Position numbers and translations under genes: made by a program | The notes under the pieces: model-generated | What the model saw: the letters and a program-made list of their open reading frames with translations, nothing else | Database searches by the model: none | What the model was told of the DNA's origin: nothing | Source: Delftia tsuruhatensis | Lineage (GTDB): Bacteria; Pseudomonadota; Gammaproteobacteria; Burkholderiales; Burkholderiaceae_C | Reading direction: 5' to 3' | Assembly (NCBI RefSeq): GCF_903815225.1 | Contig: NZ_LR813084.1 | Span: 5,976,001-6,040,000 of the forward strand | Length of the DNA stretch: 64,000 nt | Part shown: piece by piece, positions 8,113 through 17,234 of the stretch | How positions within the stretch are numbered: position 1 is the first letter of the stretch | How the letters are laid out: every line of letters begins with the position of its first letter

Positions 8113-9371
8113 ATGTCTTTCGTCATGCTCCTCGTCTTCATGGCCGGCGCCGTGATCGCCATGCCCATCGCCCATGCGCTGCTCATGGGCGCCATGGCGG
8201 CGGCCGCCACCTCGGACCGCGTACCGCTGGACCTGCTGGTGCAGCAGATGGTGGCCCAGGTCCAGAGCTTTCCGCTGATCGCCATTCCGTTCTTCATGCT
8301 CACGGGCTCGCTGATGATGGGCGGGCGGCTGGGGAGGCGCTGGTGGGCGTGCTTTCGGCGCTGATCGGGCGCTTTCACGGCGGGCCGGCCCAGGTGGGGG
8401 TGATGTCGTCCACGCTGTTCGGCGGCGTCTCGGGCTCGGCTGTGGCCGATGCCTCGGCCATCGGCTCGCTGATGATCCCCTGGCACCGGCGCCTGGGCTA
8501 TCCGCCCGCGTTCTCGGCCGCGACGCTGGCGGCGGCGGCCACCATCGACATCCTGATCCCGCCGTCCATTCCCATGATCCTGTTCGCGCTCAGCGCCAAT
8601 GCGTCCATCGCGGCGCTGTTCGTGGCGGGCATCCTGCCAGGGCTGGCGATGTGCGCGGGCTTCATGGGCGTGTGCTGGTGGGTGGGCCGGCGGCGCGGCT
8701 TCCCGCGCGACACCACGCCCTTCGAATGGCATGCGTTCCGGCGCCACCTGCTGCATGCCGGCCCCGCGCTGCTGCTGCCGGTGCTGATCATCGTCTTGCT
8801 GCGCTTGGGCATCGCCACGCCCACCGAAGTGGCCGTGCTGTCCACGTTGTACGCGGGACTGGTATCGGTGCTGGTCTACCGCGACCTGGGCTGGCGCCGG
8901 CTCAACGATGCCGTCATCCACGCGGGCCTGGCCACGGGCGTGGTGCTGCTGGTGATCATGGCCTCCTCGGCCATCGGCTGGCTGCTGACCTTCGACCAGA
9001 TGCCCAGCGGCATCGTGCAGTGGGTGCAGTCGCATGTGCATTCCGCCTGGATGGTGATCGCGCTGATGAACCTGCTGATGCTCTTCGTCGGCATGTTCAT
9101 CGACCTGCCGGCCGCCGTGCTGCTGCTCACGCCGGTCTTCGTGCCGCTGGCCCGGAGCATCGGCATGGACATGACCCAGCTCGGAATCATGATGGTCGTC
9201 AACCTCGCCCTGGGCCTGTACACGCCGCCCGTGGGCACCACGCTGTTCATCACCAGCTCGCTGGCCCGGGTCAAGGTGGGCCAGACGGTGCGCGAACTGA
9301 TTCCCTTCTACCTGGTGGCGCTGGCCGTGCTGGCGCTGGTGTCCTATGTGCCGGCCAGCATCCTGCGCTGA
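8113..9371 (+). CDS. TRAP transporter large permease, DctM family (one frame break)
   Basis: The large membrane subunit of the TRAP transporter catalyses sodium-driven symport of the substrate held by the DctP protein. The first frame, from ATG 8113, gives the N-terminal helices and IAIPFFMLTGSLMMGGRLG. The sequence then continues in another frame as EALVGVLSALIGRF and FGGVSGSAVADASAIGS, through to the usual C-terminus at 9371. The break lies in the GGGG at 8331-8334, where the family sequence expects GGGCG, so a single C appears to be missing. Joined, the product is of normal length, about 419 residues. I treat it as an intact gene with a sequence error. Confidence 0.88.
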
Positions 9372-9581
9372 GCCGGTACCGCCAGGCCCCATACCGTCCG
9401 ACCAGGGAAACAGCGCTTGAATGGGACACCGCTGCAGCGCCCGGATAGGCGTTCGGTCCGCACATGCCGCTTACGGCGCCCTGCCCACTCCGCACGAGCG
9501 CTACGGCATCCGCCGGCAGGCACTGGCGGCACGCATACCCCCCGGCTGGGATGGGCACACGAGGACAAGAGCGGGCGGGAT

Positions 9582-10256
9582 TCAGCGCAGCTCCAGCACG
9601 TAGCCGAGGCCGCGCACCGTGTGCAGCAGCTTGGTGGAGAAGGGGTCGTCCAGCTTGCTCCTGAGTCTGCGGACCGCCACGTCGACCACATTGGTGGGCT
9701 TGTCGAAGGGCACCTGCCATATCTGCTCGACCAGGTCGGCGCGTGGCACCACGTCGCCCTGGCGCTGCAGCATCACCATCAGCAGCATGAACTCCTGCCG
9801 CGTCAGATCCAGCCGCAGGCCGGCGCGCTCGGCGCGCGTCCTCGACAGGTCCAGCACCAGATCCCCGAGGGTCAGCCTGGGGCCGCCTGCACCTGGCGGC
9901 CTTGTGCTGCGCATGCGCAGGCCCGCCCGGGCCAGGAACTCGGGCAGCCTCACGGGCTTGACCAGATAGTCGTCGGCCCCGTTCTTCAGGCAGAACACCT
10001 GGTCCTCCAGGCTGTGGCTGCGGGTGACGACCATCACGGGCGTGCCGACCTGCTCGCGCAGGCTGGCCAGCAGGGCGCGACCACCCATCCCGGCAATCTC
10101 GAACTCCAGCACCACCAGGCAGTATTCCTGGCGCAGGACCAGGCCGAGTGCATCCCGGCCGTTGCAGGCCACATCCACGTTGAACCCGCTGCGCGACAGG
10201 CCCTGGCGCAGGTACTCGGCCGATGGGGCATGGTCATCCACGATCAGGACCCTCAT
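9582..10256 (-). CDS. OmpR/PhoB-type response regulator lacking the phosphoacceptor Asp
   Basis: This 224-residue protein has a receiver domain (residues 1-115) and a winged-helix DNA-binding domain (about 125-220, ending in VVDVAVRRLRSKLDD and TVRGLGYVLELR). The acidic pair Asp7-Asp8, the conserved Thr in VMVVTRS and the Lys in YLVKPVR are present. The residue aligned with the phosphorylated aspartate is Glu51 (CLVVLEFEIAG instead of VLDVMLPG). The start at 10256 has GAGGAG six bases upstream. No sensor kinase is adjacent. The gene follows the Sel1-like gene by 31 bases on the same strand, so the two are probably co-transcribed. It may act without phosphorylation. Confidence 0.88.
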   Translation of the reverse strand: MRVLIVDDHAPSAEYLRQGLSRSGFNVDVACNGRDALGLVLRQEYCLVVLEFEIAGMGGRALLASLREQVGTPVMVVTRSHSLEDQVFCLKNGADDYLVKPVRLPEFLARAGLRMRSTRPPGAGGPRLTLGDLVLDLSRTRAERAGLRLDLTRQEFMLLMVMLQRQGDVVPRADLVEQIWQVPFDKPTNVVDVAVRRLRSKLDDPFSTKLLHTVRGLGYVLELR

Positions 10257-10287
10257 GTTCGCTCCTCGGCGCAGCCTGCAGATGCAA

Positions 10288-11819
10288 TCAGCCCAGGACC
10301 TGCTGCAGGATGCTGCGCTGCCTTTTGGCCCATTTGGTCCCGACGCGCATGGCCTCGCGCTCATGGGAAGAGGCGGACGCGAAGAACACGCCCTCCTGCA
10401 GCTGCAGGCGCTGGAACAGGCGACGCATCTGCAGGGCCCGCACACGCAGGGAGCCCTCCAGGACCACGGACTCCTGGCGCTCCACCGAGAACATGGAGGC
10501 CGCCATCTCCAGGCACTCGCGTGCATGCTCCGACACGGCCGGCACGGCGCGCGGCTCGCACAGGCGCGCCTTGGCCACGAAGGGATTGCGCCCCACCACC
10601 ATGCCCCAGGGGCGCATCGCCGCGGAAGGATTCACGGACAGCGCCTCGAGCTTGGTGAGGCCGAAGGCGCGCGCCAGCCGCAGGCGCATCGCCAGCAGTG
10701 GCGCCGCATGCTGCACCTCGTCAATGGCGGCCCAGGCCTCCTCGTCGCTGCCGGCTACCGGCAATATCAGCGAGCCCAGCAGCAGATTGGCCAGCGTATC
10801 GCCCTTGCCCGCCGCCGCGTGCAGCAACCCGACGCCCTGCTCCATGGCCTCGATCTGGGTCGCATCCCTGAGCACCAGCGCCCCGAGCCGGCGCTCGGCC
10901 TCCGCCAGTCCGTAACGGGCGGCCTTTTCAAGGCAAAAGCGCGCCAGCGTGGGATTCGCGACCGAGCTGCGATAGTCGGAACAGATGCGGAACAGGTGCA
11001 GCCATGCGATGGCGATGCCACCGTCCGCGGCCCTCAGCAGCAGGGCCGCGGCCTTGCGCAGGTTCTGCGAGCCCACGAGCCGCTCCGGCGCCAGATGCGC
11101 GCAGGGCAACCCCGCCAGCGCACGCCCCAGCACATGGCAGGCATGGAGGTCGCCGCCGCCGGCACAGTGCTCCAGCGCGGCCTCTATCCTGCCGACCTGC
11201 AGCCGTCCCAGGCCATGGCCATGCGATTCCGCCTCGCGCACGACATCGACGATCAGCTGGTGCAGGGCCATGCCGGGAACGGTATGTTGCAGATCCGCCA
11301 GGGTCTCCAGCATGAGCACCGCTTTCAGCGACTGGCCGGCCTCCATGGCGGCACGCGCCTCATGCGCAACCACCCCGCAGATGTCCGCCGGCATGACCAC
11401 GCGCAGGGCCAGCAAGGCCTGCAGCAGGCTGCTGGGAGCCTCCCCGTCGCAACCGCAGGCCAGCTCACGGGCCAGCGGGCTGCTGCAGCGCCCCAGCCAT
11501 TCCCGCCCTTGCCGCAAGTCGCCCCGTGCAAGCTGCAATGCGGCCAGCTTCAGGCGCCCCGCGTCCTCGTGCTGGGCAGCGATTTCCAGAGGCTCCAGCA
11601 GGCCATGCTCGAGCAGTTCGGGCAGGCTCAGATGCATGGCGATGCAGACCGACGCCTGCCGCCTGGCCTGGGACATGGCGGCCTTCAGATAGCCGACTCC
11701 CGTGGGTACGTTTCTGGGAATTCCCGCCGTGCCGGTCAGATAGGCCTCACCCAGTTGCAACCTGGCTTCGGCATCCCCTGCTTGGCGAGCATCCGCAGCC
11801 TGACATCTTCGCGCCGCAT
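10288..11819 (-). CDS. Sel1-like helical repeat protein, function unknown (one frame break)
   Basis: The product, about 510 residues, is almost entirely alpha-helical. It begins with a Sel1/TPR-like repeat (LAKQG joined to DAEARLQLGEAYLTG), with weaker repeats later, such as AARYGLAEAERRLGALVL and AAGKGDTLANLLLGSLIL. Such proteins act as scaffolds for protein-protein contacts. No signal peptide is seen, so it is probably cytoplasmic. The strong ribosome site GAGGAG lies before the ATG at 11819, but that frame must shift near 11775-11778, where a C appears lost from GGCGA, to reach the long open frame. The gene precedes the unusual response regulator on the same strand, which suggests a shared pathway. 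The exact role is unknown. Confidence 0.6.
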
Positions 11820-11946
11820 GTCCCTCTCCTCCTGCTGGATCTTCGAACCTGTTCATTCACGGCGTTAACCCCGATGACGATCAGGCCCGCTTTTTTATTT
11901 GAATGAAATAGCGCAAATACTATCCACCACGCCGTATCAATGAACC

Positions 11947-11969
11947 GTCTGAAAGATGACGTTTCAGAC
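11947..11969. promoter_or_regulatory. Inverted repeat in the sel1-porin intergenic region
   Basis: GTCTGAAA at 11947-11954 and TTTCAGAC at 11962-11969 form a perfect 8-bp dyad with a 7-base spacer. No gene ends nearby in a position to need a terminator. It lies in the AT-rich 376-base region between the divergent Sel1-like gene and the porin, so an operator is the more likely reading. Confidence 0.45.
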
Positions 11970-12009
11970 ATTTTCAAGAAAGATTAGTGCAATAAAAAAA
12001 GAGATTCTC

Positions 12010-12034
12010 CGACAACGGAGGGACGATGTTGTCG
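12010..12034. promoter_or_regulatory. Second inverted repeat upstream of the porin
   Basis: CGACAAC at 12010-12016 and GTTGTCG at 12028-12034 form a perfect 7-bp dyad with an 11-base spacer, about 160 bases before the porin start. It could be an operator or a leader hairpin. The rest of the 11820-12195 region is AT-rich and holds no convincing gene. Confidence 0.4.
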
Positions 12035-12195
12035 CAAGGGCACGAATAACACCGGGAAACAATCACATTGGCTTGCCAGCCCTACCCTGTTATTTATCAA
12101 ACCCGGTCCATGGACTGTGCGAATTCTAGTATTCGATGCGATGTCCACAGATGGCATCTCATCCAATGAATCCATTTCCCAGCCAAGGACTGAGC

Positions 12196-13244
12196 ATGAA
12201 AATCCACCACATACTGGCCGCGGCCACCCTGCCGATCATTTCCATCGGCGCCAGCGCCCAATCCAGCGTCACCCTATTTGGCATTCTCGACACCAATATC
12301 CGCTATGTGAACAACAGCGACCTGCCCAGCAACATCACCATGGACAACGGGGCCTGTCCTCCGGCCGCCTGGGCTTCAGGGGCATCGAGGATCTGGGCGG
12401 CGGGCTCAAGGCGGGATTCTGGCTGGAGTCGGATGTCTACGCCGACACAGGCGCGACCCATGCAAGCGGCAAGTTCTTCCAGCGCCGCTCCACGGTCAGC
12501 CTGATGGGCGGCTTCGGCGAAATCCGCCTCGGCCGCGACTTCACGCCCGCCGCGCAGAATCCCGTCAAGTTCGACCCGTTCAACGTGATCGGCCTGGCCA
12601 ATTCCAACCGCATCAGCCGCCTGCCCGGCGCCATGACGAACTACTACCGCAGCGACAACGCCATCCAGTACTTCACTCCCAAGTGGAATGGCCTGCAGGC
12701 AGAGGTGATGTATGCGCTGGACGAGAATCCCAAGAGCAGCGTTGGACGCCACGTTGCAGGCCGCGTGAGCTATGACAACGGCCCGATCAGCCTGGCCATG
12801 AACATCGGCCGCACGGACATCGCCGCAGGGGGCGTGAAGCTCAAGCAGTATGGTGTGGGCGCTTCCTACGATTTCGGTGTTGCCAAGCTGATGGGCTATT
12901 TCCAGCGTGAAGATCTTCCATACGGCACCTACGGCTCCAGCACGCTGGGCGCCGAGGACCGCTGGCAGATCGGTCTGACCGTTCCCGTCGGCAACAACTA
13001 CATCCGCGCCTCCTATGTGCGCACCGACTCGCGCAAGGGCCCCGCCGCCTTCAACGGCAGCGACGCCAACCGCTATGCGATCGGCTACGTGCACAACCTG
13101 TCCCGCCGCACGGCGCTGTATGGAACGGTTGCCCGCATCACCAACAAGGGCGGCGCGAACTTCAGCCTGGCAGGCGGCACACCGGGACTGGCCGCCGGCG
13201 GCAGCTCCACGGGCACCGAATTCGGCATTCGCCACGCCTTCTAA
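12196..13244 (+). CDS. Gram-negative trimeric porin, Omp32-like (one frame break)
   Basis: This is an outer-membrane porin of about 349 residues for passive diffusion of small, mostly anionic solutes. The ATG at 12196 follows AAGGA and starts a signal peptide (ILAAATLPIISIGASAQ). The mature protein opens with SSVTLFGILDTNIRYVNN, typical of betaproteobacterial porins. After a break near 12353, where one C appears lost in a GGGGCCC context, it continues with SGRLGFRGIEDLGGGLKAGF and RRSTVSLMGGFGEIRLGRD. The ending, GIRHAF with a terminal Phe, fits the BAM recognition signal. It resembles Delftia Omp32. An inverted repeat with a T-run follows as terminator. Confidence 0.92.
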
Positions 13245-13331
13245 GCCAGGGCCCTCAGACCTGCCCGAGAAACATGACGAAATTGTCAGTCAATTGCCCG
13301 TAAATACGGCATATCGGATGGGTAGAGTGGC

Positions 13332-13363
13332 TGCCATGGATCAGAAAAGATCCATGGCATTTT
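13332..13363 (+). terminator. Rho-independent terminator after the porin
   Basis: TGCCATGGATC at 13332-13342 and GATCCATGGCA at 13349-13359 form a perfect 11-bp stem with the loop AGAAAA, followed by TTTT. It lies about 90 bases downstream of the porin stop codon and just before the CzcE-like gene. Confidence 0.85.
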
Positions 13364-13400
13364 CATATGGGATTGCCAACCATTGAATCAGGAGACCACC

Positions 13401-13729
13401 ATGAAGAAATTTTTTTTTCCGTGGGCGCCGCAGCCATCCTCATGACCGGCTTTGCAGCCCATGCCGATCAATTCCCCACCGGCAAGTCCTATTACGGCTC
13501 GCCCGCGCCGGCAGGAAATTACCGGACCATCGACCTTTCCCGCAAGGAGCCCATCAACATCACATGCGGTGAAACCGTCAATTTCAGCAGCCAGGGCAAG
13601 GTATTCGCCTGGAAGGCAAGTTCCATCCAGCACAACAATGTGCCCGTGTCACGTTTTGCGCCTGCGGGCTTCGACGCGCAGGGCCGCTCGATCTTCATCA
13701 GCCCCAGCGAATTCGAGCAAGGCGGCTGA
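13401..13729 (+). CDS. CzcE-like periplasmic metal-binding protein (frame break in a T9 tract)
   Basis: This small secreted protein of about 109 residues matches the pattern of the CzcE heavy-metal resistance family: YRTIDLSRKEPINITCGETV, a Phe-x-Trp-Lys segment, FAPAGFDAQGRSIFISPS. CzcE proteins are periplasmic copper- and other metal-binding dimers. GGAG precedes the ATG at 13401. The codons after ATG AAG AAA enter a run of nine T residues (13410-13418). Ten, or seven, would be needed to join the start to the signal peptide SVGAAAILMTGFAAHA, so the frame is off by one as written. The gene is alone between terminators. The family assignment rests on motif recollection. Confidence 0.72.
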
Positions 13730-13765
13730 CCGCGCCCGCGCCGGTTTTCGCGTTGCTGAAACAAG

Positions 13766-13790
13766 CAAAGGCCCGCAGTGCGGGCCTTTG
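13766..13790. terminator. Bidirectional terminator between the CzcE-like gene and rpe
   Basis: CAAAGGCCCGCA at 13766-13777 pairs perfectly with TGCGGGCCTTTG at 13779-13790. The A and T flanks on the two strands make it suitable for ending both the forward czcE-like transcript and the reverse rpe transcript. Confidence 0.85.
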
Positions 13791-13810
13791 TCCGTTCATG
13801 GTGCCGGCGC

Positions 13811-14492
13811 TCAGGCGGCCAGGGCGCCGCGCATGGCGCCGATCACGGCCTTGTAGTCAGGCTTGCCGAAGATGGCGCTGCCAGCGACGAAGGTGTCGGC
13901 ACCGGCATCGGCCACACGGCGGATGTTGGTTTCCTTGATGCCACCATCCACTTCGAGGCGAATGTCGCGGCCGCTGGCCTCGATGCGCTTGCGTGCCTGC
14001 TCGATCTTGCGCAGCGTGCTGTCGATGAAACTCTGGCCGCCGAAGCCGGGATTGACGCTCATCAGCAAGATGAGGTCGATGTCGTCGATCACCCAGTCCA
14101 GCACCTCCAGCGATGCGGCGGGATTGAACACCAGCCCGGGCCTGGCGCCCTGCGCACGGATGTTCTGGATGCTGCGGTGCACGTGGGTGGAGGCGTCGGG
14201 GTGGAAGCTGATGTAGTCGGCCCCGGCCTTGGCGAAAGCCGTGGCCAGCTCGTCCACGGGGAGACCATCAGGTGCACGTCGACGGGAACGGGCTGGCCGT
14301 CCGGCGTCTTCGCATGGGGCTTCAGGGCCTCGCAGATCATGGGACCGAACGTGAGGTTGGGCACGTAGTGGTTGTCCATCACGTCGAAATGGATCCAGTC
14401 GGCGCCGGAGGCGATCACGTTCCGGACCTCATCGCCCAGGCGGGCGAAGTCGGCGGACAGGATGGAGGGGCGATGCGGTAGGTGGGGCTCAT
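13811..14492 (-). CDS. rpe: Ribulose-phosphate 3-epimerase (two frame breaks)
   Basis: Rpe interconverts ribulose 5-phosphate and xylulose 5-phosphate in the pentose phosphate and Calvin cycles. The pieces, read in order, are MSPTYRIAP from the ATG at 14492, PSILSADFARLGDEV, then IHFDVMDNHYVPNLTFGP with metal-binding His and Asp, VDVHLMV, the Asp-Tyr-Ile-Ser-Phe-His segment, LLMSVNPGFGGQSFI and LEVDGGIKETN. Two shifts interrupt them, one in the C run at 14467-14470 and one in the run at 14258-14261. Each is repaired by adding one C. The joined length of about 228 residues is normal. Both breaks are in homopolymers of an important gene, so they are probably sequence errors. Confidence 0.92.
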
Positions 14493-14608
14493 GGCCCGCA
14501 ATTGTCGCAGCTAGCCCATGCCGGTGCATGGAGGCACCCAAAACCATGGGCGGCAAAGCGTGGGGGCGTTTGCGGATCACACGGATGCGGGCAGTTAATA
14601 TCGCGCCC

Positions 14609-15016
14609 ATGCCCATGAACGAGTTCCAGGTCCAGGTCCGCCCGGCCTTCTTGCCAGAGCAATCCGCTCCAGCCGCGGGCGTGTACGCCTTTTCCTACAC
14701 GATCACGGTGACCAATACCGGCGATGTGCCGGGGCAATTGATCGCGCGCCACTGGATCATCACCAACGAGCTGGGCCATGTCGAGGAAGTCAAGGGCCTG
14801 GGCGTGATCGGCCGCCAGCCGCTGCTGCAACCCGGCGAGTCCTTCGAGTACACCAGCGGCTGCCAGCTGCGCACGCCCAATGGCAGCATGCAGGGCAGCT
14901 ACCTGTGCATCAGCCACGAAGGCGAGGTCTTCGAATGCAGCATTCCGCGGTTCCAGCTGAAATCGGGCGCCGATGGCGACAGCTTTCCGGACCCTGACAG
15001 CCGCGTGCTGCACTGA
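14609..15016 (+). CDS. apaG: Co2+/Mg2+ efflux protein ApaG
   Basis: This 135-residue single-domain protein has an immunoglobulin-like fold. The family pattern is clear: FQVQVRPAFLPEQS, YAFSYTITVTNTG, LIARHWIITNELGHVEEVKG, then GVIGRQPLLQPGESFEYTSG and PNGSMQGSYLCISHEGEVF. ApaG is linked genetically to cobalt resistance and to Ap4A turnover, but its molecular role is not settled. The start could be 14609 or the in-frame ATG at 14615; no strong ribosome site decides. It is divergent from rpe and followed by the Gcr-type gene. Confidence 0.92.
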   Translation: MPMNEFQVQVRPAFLPEQSAPAAGVYAFSYTITVTNTGDVPGQLIARHWIITNELGHVEEVKGLGVIGRQPLLQPGESFEYTSGCQLRTPNGSMQGSYLCISHEGEVFECSIPRFQLKSGADGDSFPDPDSRVLH

Positions 15017-15068
15017 GCGCCGCCGCCGTGCGGCACGCTAGCCTTGCGCCCTGCCGCCCCACCCATCC

Positions 15069-17036
15069 ATGAAGCGAATCACCCAAGACCTGCCCGGCCT
15101 GCTGGCCGCACTTGACCCCGAGGCCGACCTCGCCCACCGCCACCTGTGGCTGATCCACCTGCTCGAATGGGTGCGTGCACCCAAGCCGTCGGTGGATGGC
15201 GCCGTGCAACGCGTGCAGCTGCTGGTGGAGGCCGTGGAGGCCGATCCTGCGGTGCGCCAGCGCCTGCATTCCTGGTGGCTGCGCTTCATCGACACGGTGG
15301 ACATCACCGCATTGCTGGCCGATTTCGGCTTCGCGCCGCGCACCAACATGTTCAGCGAGCTGTCCGAGCGCGCGCGCTACAAGCTGCTGCCCAGCACGCC
15401 CGAGACAGTGGACGCCTCCGAGCTGTTCATGCTGGCCATGCCGGACGAATTCGACGCACGCTGGCTGCATGCGCTGGAGGCGCCGCTGCTGGAACGCATC
15501 GCCGTGCTGCTGACTGACGGCAGCGAGGGCCAGGGCAGCAGCTTCTGGCAGAACAGCCTGCTGGGCGCCATCACCTATTGCACGGGCCAGATCCTGTCCA
15601 CGGGCTTCTCGCCCGAGCTGCGCCTGCGCATGGACGAGCAGGCCCGTGACGACCAGCCTTTCCATGCGCTGATCCACGATACGGAAAGCCTGCGCGTGGA
15701 GGTGATGCATGCGCTGCGCACGAACGACCGGCGCGACGCGGCCGAGGCCCGGCTGCGCGAGCGGCTGGACGCCTGCCGCGCTGCCGTGACCTCGGTCTAC
15801 GCGCATTTCGAGTCCGAAGGCATCTCGGTGGGTCTGGTGTTCCGCCTGCGCCAGTTGCGTGCGCGCATCCTGCGCGTGCGGCGGCTGCTCGACTGCCTGC
15901 TCGCCGACAACCGCGCCACCGAGACCGCGGACCTGCTGGCCAACCTGGTCTCGGTGGGCATAGAGCGGCGCAGCCTGCGCGCGCTGCTGTCCACCAACAC
16001 CTCGCTGCTGGCCGCCAAGGTCGCCGAGCGCAGCGCCGAGACCGGCGAACACTACATCACGCGCACCGGCAAGGAATACCTGTCCATGGTCACCAAGGCC
16101 GCTGGCGGCGGCTTCGTGATGGCCTTCACCACATTGATGAAGTTCGCGCTGTATGCGCTGGGGCTGTCGGCGTTCTGGGGTGGCCTGGCTGCGGGCATCA
16201 ACTACTCGATCAGCTTCGTGCTGATCCAGCTGCTGCACTTCACGGTGGCGACCAAGCAGCCCGCCATGACGGCACCGGCCATGGCCGCCAAGCTCAAGGA
16301 CCTGCGCGCCAGCGAGGCCATCGAGGAGTTCGTGGACGAGGTGGCCCATCTGGTGCGCTCCCAGGTGGCGGCGGTGCTGGGCAACGTGCTGGTGGTATGC
16401 CCCATGGTGCTGCTGCTGTCGCTGGGCTATGCCCAACTGTTCGGCCATACGCCCATCGATGCCCCGCATTCGATCGCCGTGCTCGACTCGCTGAGCCTGC
16501 TGGGTCCGTCGCCGCTGTTCGCCGCCTTCACGGGCGTGCTGCTGTTCGCCAGCAGCCTGATCGCGGGCTGGGCCGAGAACTGGTTCGTGCTGCGCCGCCT
16601 GGACTCGGTGATCCGCTACAACCCCGGCATCACGCGCTGGCTGGGAGCCCGACGCGCCGACCGCTGGGCGCATTTCTGGCGCAAGAACATCTCGGGCTTC
16701 GCCGCCAATGTCTCGCTGGGCATGATGCTGGGCCTGGTGCCGGCCTTCGCGGCCTTCTTCGGCCTGGGCCTGGAGGTAAGGCACGTCACGCTGTCGGCAG
16801 GCCAGATCGGCGCGGCCAGCGCGGCCCTGGGCTGGGAGGTCCTGCACTCCAACGTCTTCTGGTGGGCGGTTGCCCTACTGCCGGTCAATGGCGCGCTGAA
16901 CGTCACTGTCAGCTTTTATCTGGCATTCCGCGTCGCGCTGAGGGCACACAATGTGAGCGGAGTCGACCGCTCGCGCATCTATTCGGCCATCCGCCGCCGC
17001 CTGCGCACAGCGCCGTTGAGTTTCTTCCGCCCCTGA
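15069..17036 (+). CDS. Gcr-family membrane protein (annotated as site-specific recombinase)
   Basis: This 655-residue protein belongs to the family often labelled site-specific recombinase Gcr, a name that its features do not support. The N-terminal 340 residues are helical and cytoplasmic. The C-terminal half has several strong membrane segments (FVMAFTTLMKFALYALGLSA, VLVVCPMVLLLSLGYAQL, FAAFTGVLLFASSLIAGW, NVSLGMMLGLVPAFAAFFG). No recombinase catalytic motif is visible. The family is common in Neisseria and Burkholderiales, and its role is unknown. The reading frame is intact even though its neighbours are interrupted. Confidence 0.82.
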   Translation: MKRITQDLPGLLAALDPEADLAHRHLWLIHLLEWVRAPKPSVDGAVQRVQLLVEAVEADPAVRQRLHSWWLRFIDTVDITALLADFGFAPRTNMFSELSERARYKLLPSTPETVDASELFMLAMPDEFDARWLHALEAPLLERIAVLLTDGSEGQGSSFWQNSLLGAITYCTGQILSTGFSPELRLRMDEQARDDQPFHALIHDTESLRVEVMHALRTNDRRDAAEARLRERLDACRAAVTSVYAHFESEGISVGLVFRLRQLRARILRVRRLLDCLLADNRATETADLLANLVSVGIERRSLRALLSTNTSLLAAKVAERSAETGEHYITRTGKEYLSMVTKAAGGGFVMAFTTLMKFALYALGLSAFWGGLAAGINYSISFVLIQLLHFTVATKQPAMTAPAMAAKLKDLRASEAIEEFVDEVAHLVRSQVAAVLGNVLVVCPMVLLLSLGYAQLFGHTPIDAPHSIAVLDSLSLLGPSPLFAAFTGVLLFASSLIAGWAENWFVLRRLDSVIRYNPGITRWLGARRADRWAHFWRKNISGFAANVSLGMMLGLVPAFAAFFGLGLEVRHVTLSAGQIGAASAALGWEVLHSNVFWWAVALLPVNGALNVTVSFYLAFRVALRAHNVSGVDRSRIYSAIRRRLRTAPLSFFRP

Positions 17037-17201
17037 GCCTGCGGGATCTCGGGACACACGCGGAACCCACGTGCTGGCACGCCCGCCCGGCCCCAGGCCC
17101 GGCAGGCGCGCCAGTGGATCGCCATCGAAGTGTCCGCGCGTGCCCGCACGCGGGACGCGGCCTCGCCCGTGCCGCAGGGAATGCCTTGCGGAGCTTCGCT
17201 T

Positions 17202-17218
17202 GCGAGCCGCCGGCTCGC
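17202..17218 (+). other. Strong hairpin upstream of the antiporter gene
   Basis: GCGAGCC at 17202-17208 and GGCTCGC at 17212-17218 form a 7-bp perfect stem with a 3-base loop, 16 bases before the antiporter start. There is no T-run, so it is not a clear terminator; it could influence translation. Nothing else is seen in 17037-17234. Confidence 0.35.
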
Positions 17219-17234
17219 GTTGAAGGACATGCGT

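Noticed and set aside
11984..12175. A 63-codon reverse frame in the porin upstream region
   Set aside because: No ribosome site, no recognisable motif, and it overlaps the AT-rich region with dyads.
15069..17036. A site-specific recombinase of a mobile element
   Set aside because: The family name suggests it, but the protein is a multi-helix membrane protein without catalytic recombinase motifs, and no attachment sites or mobile genes are near.
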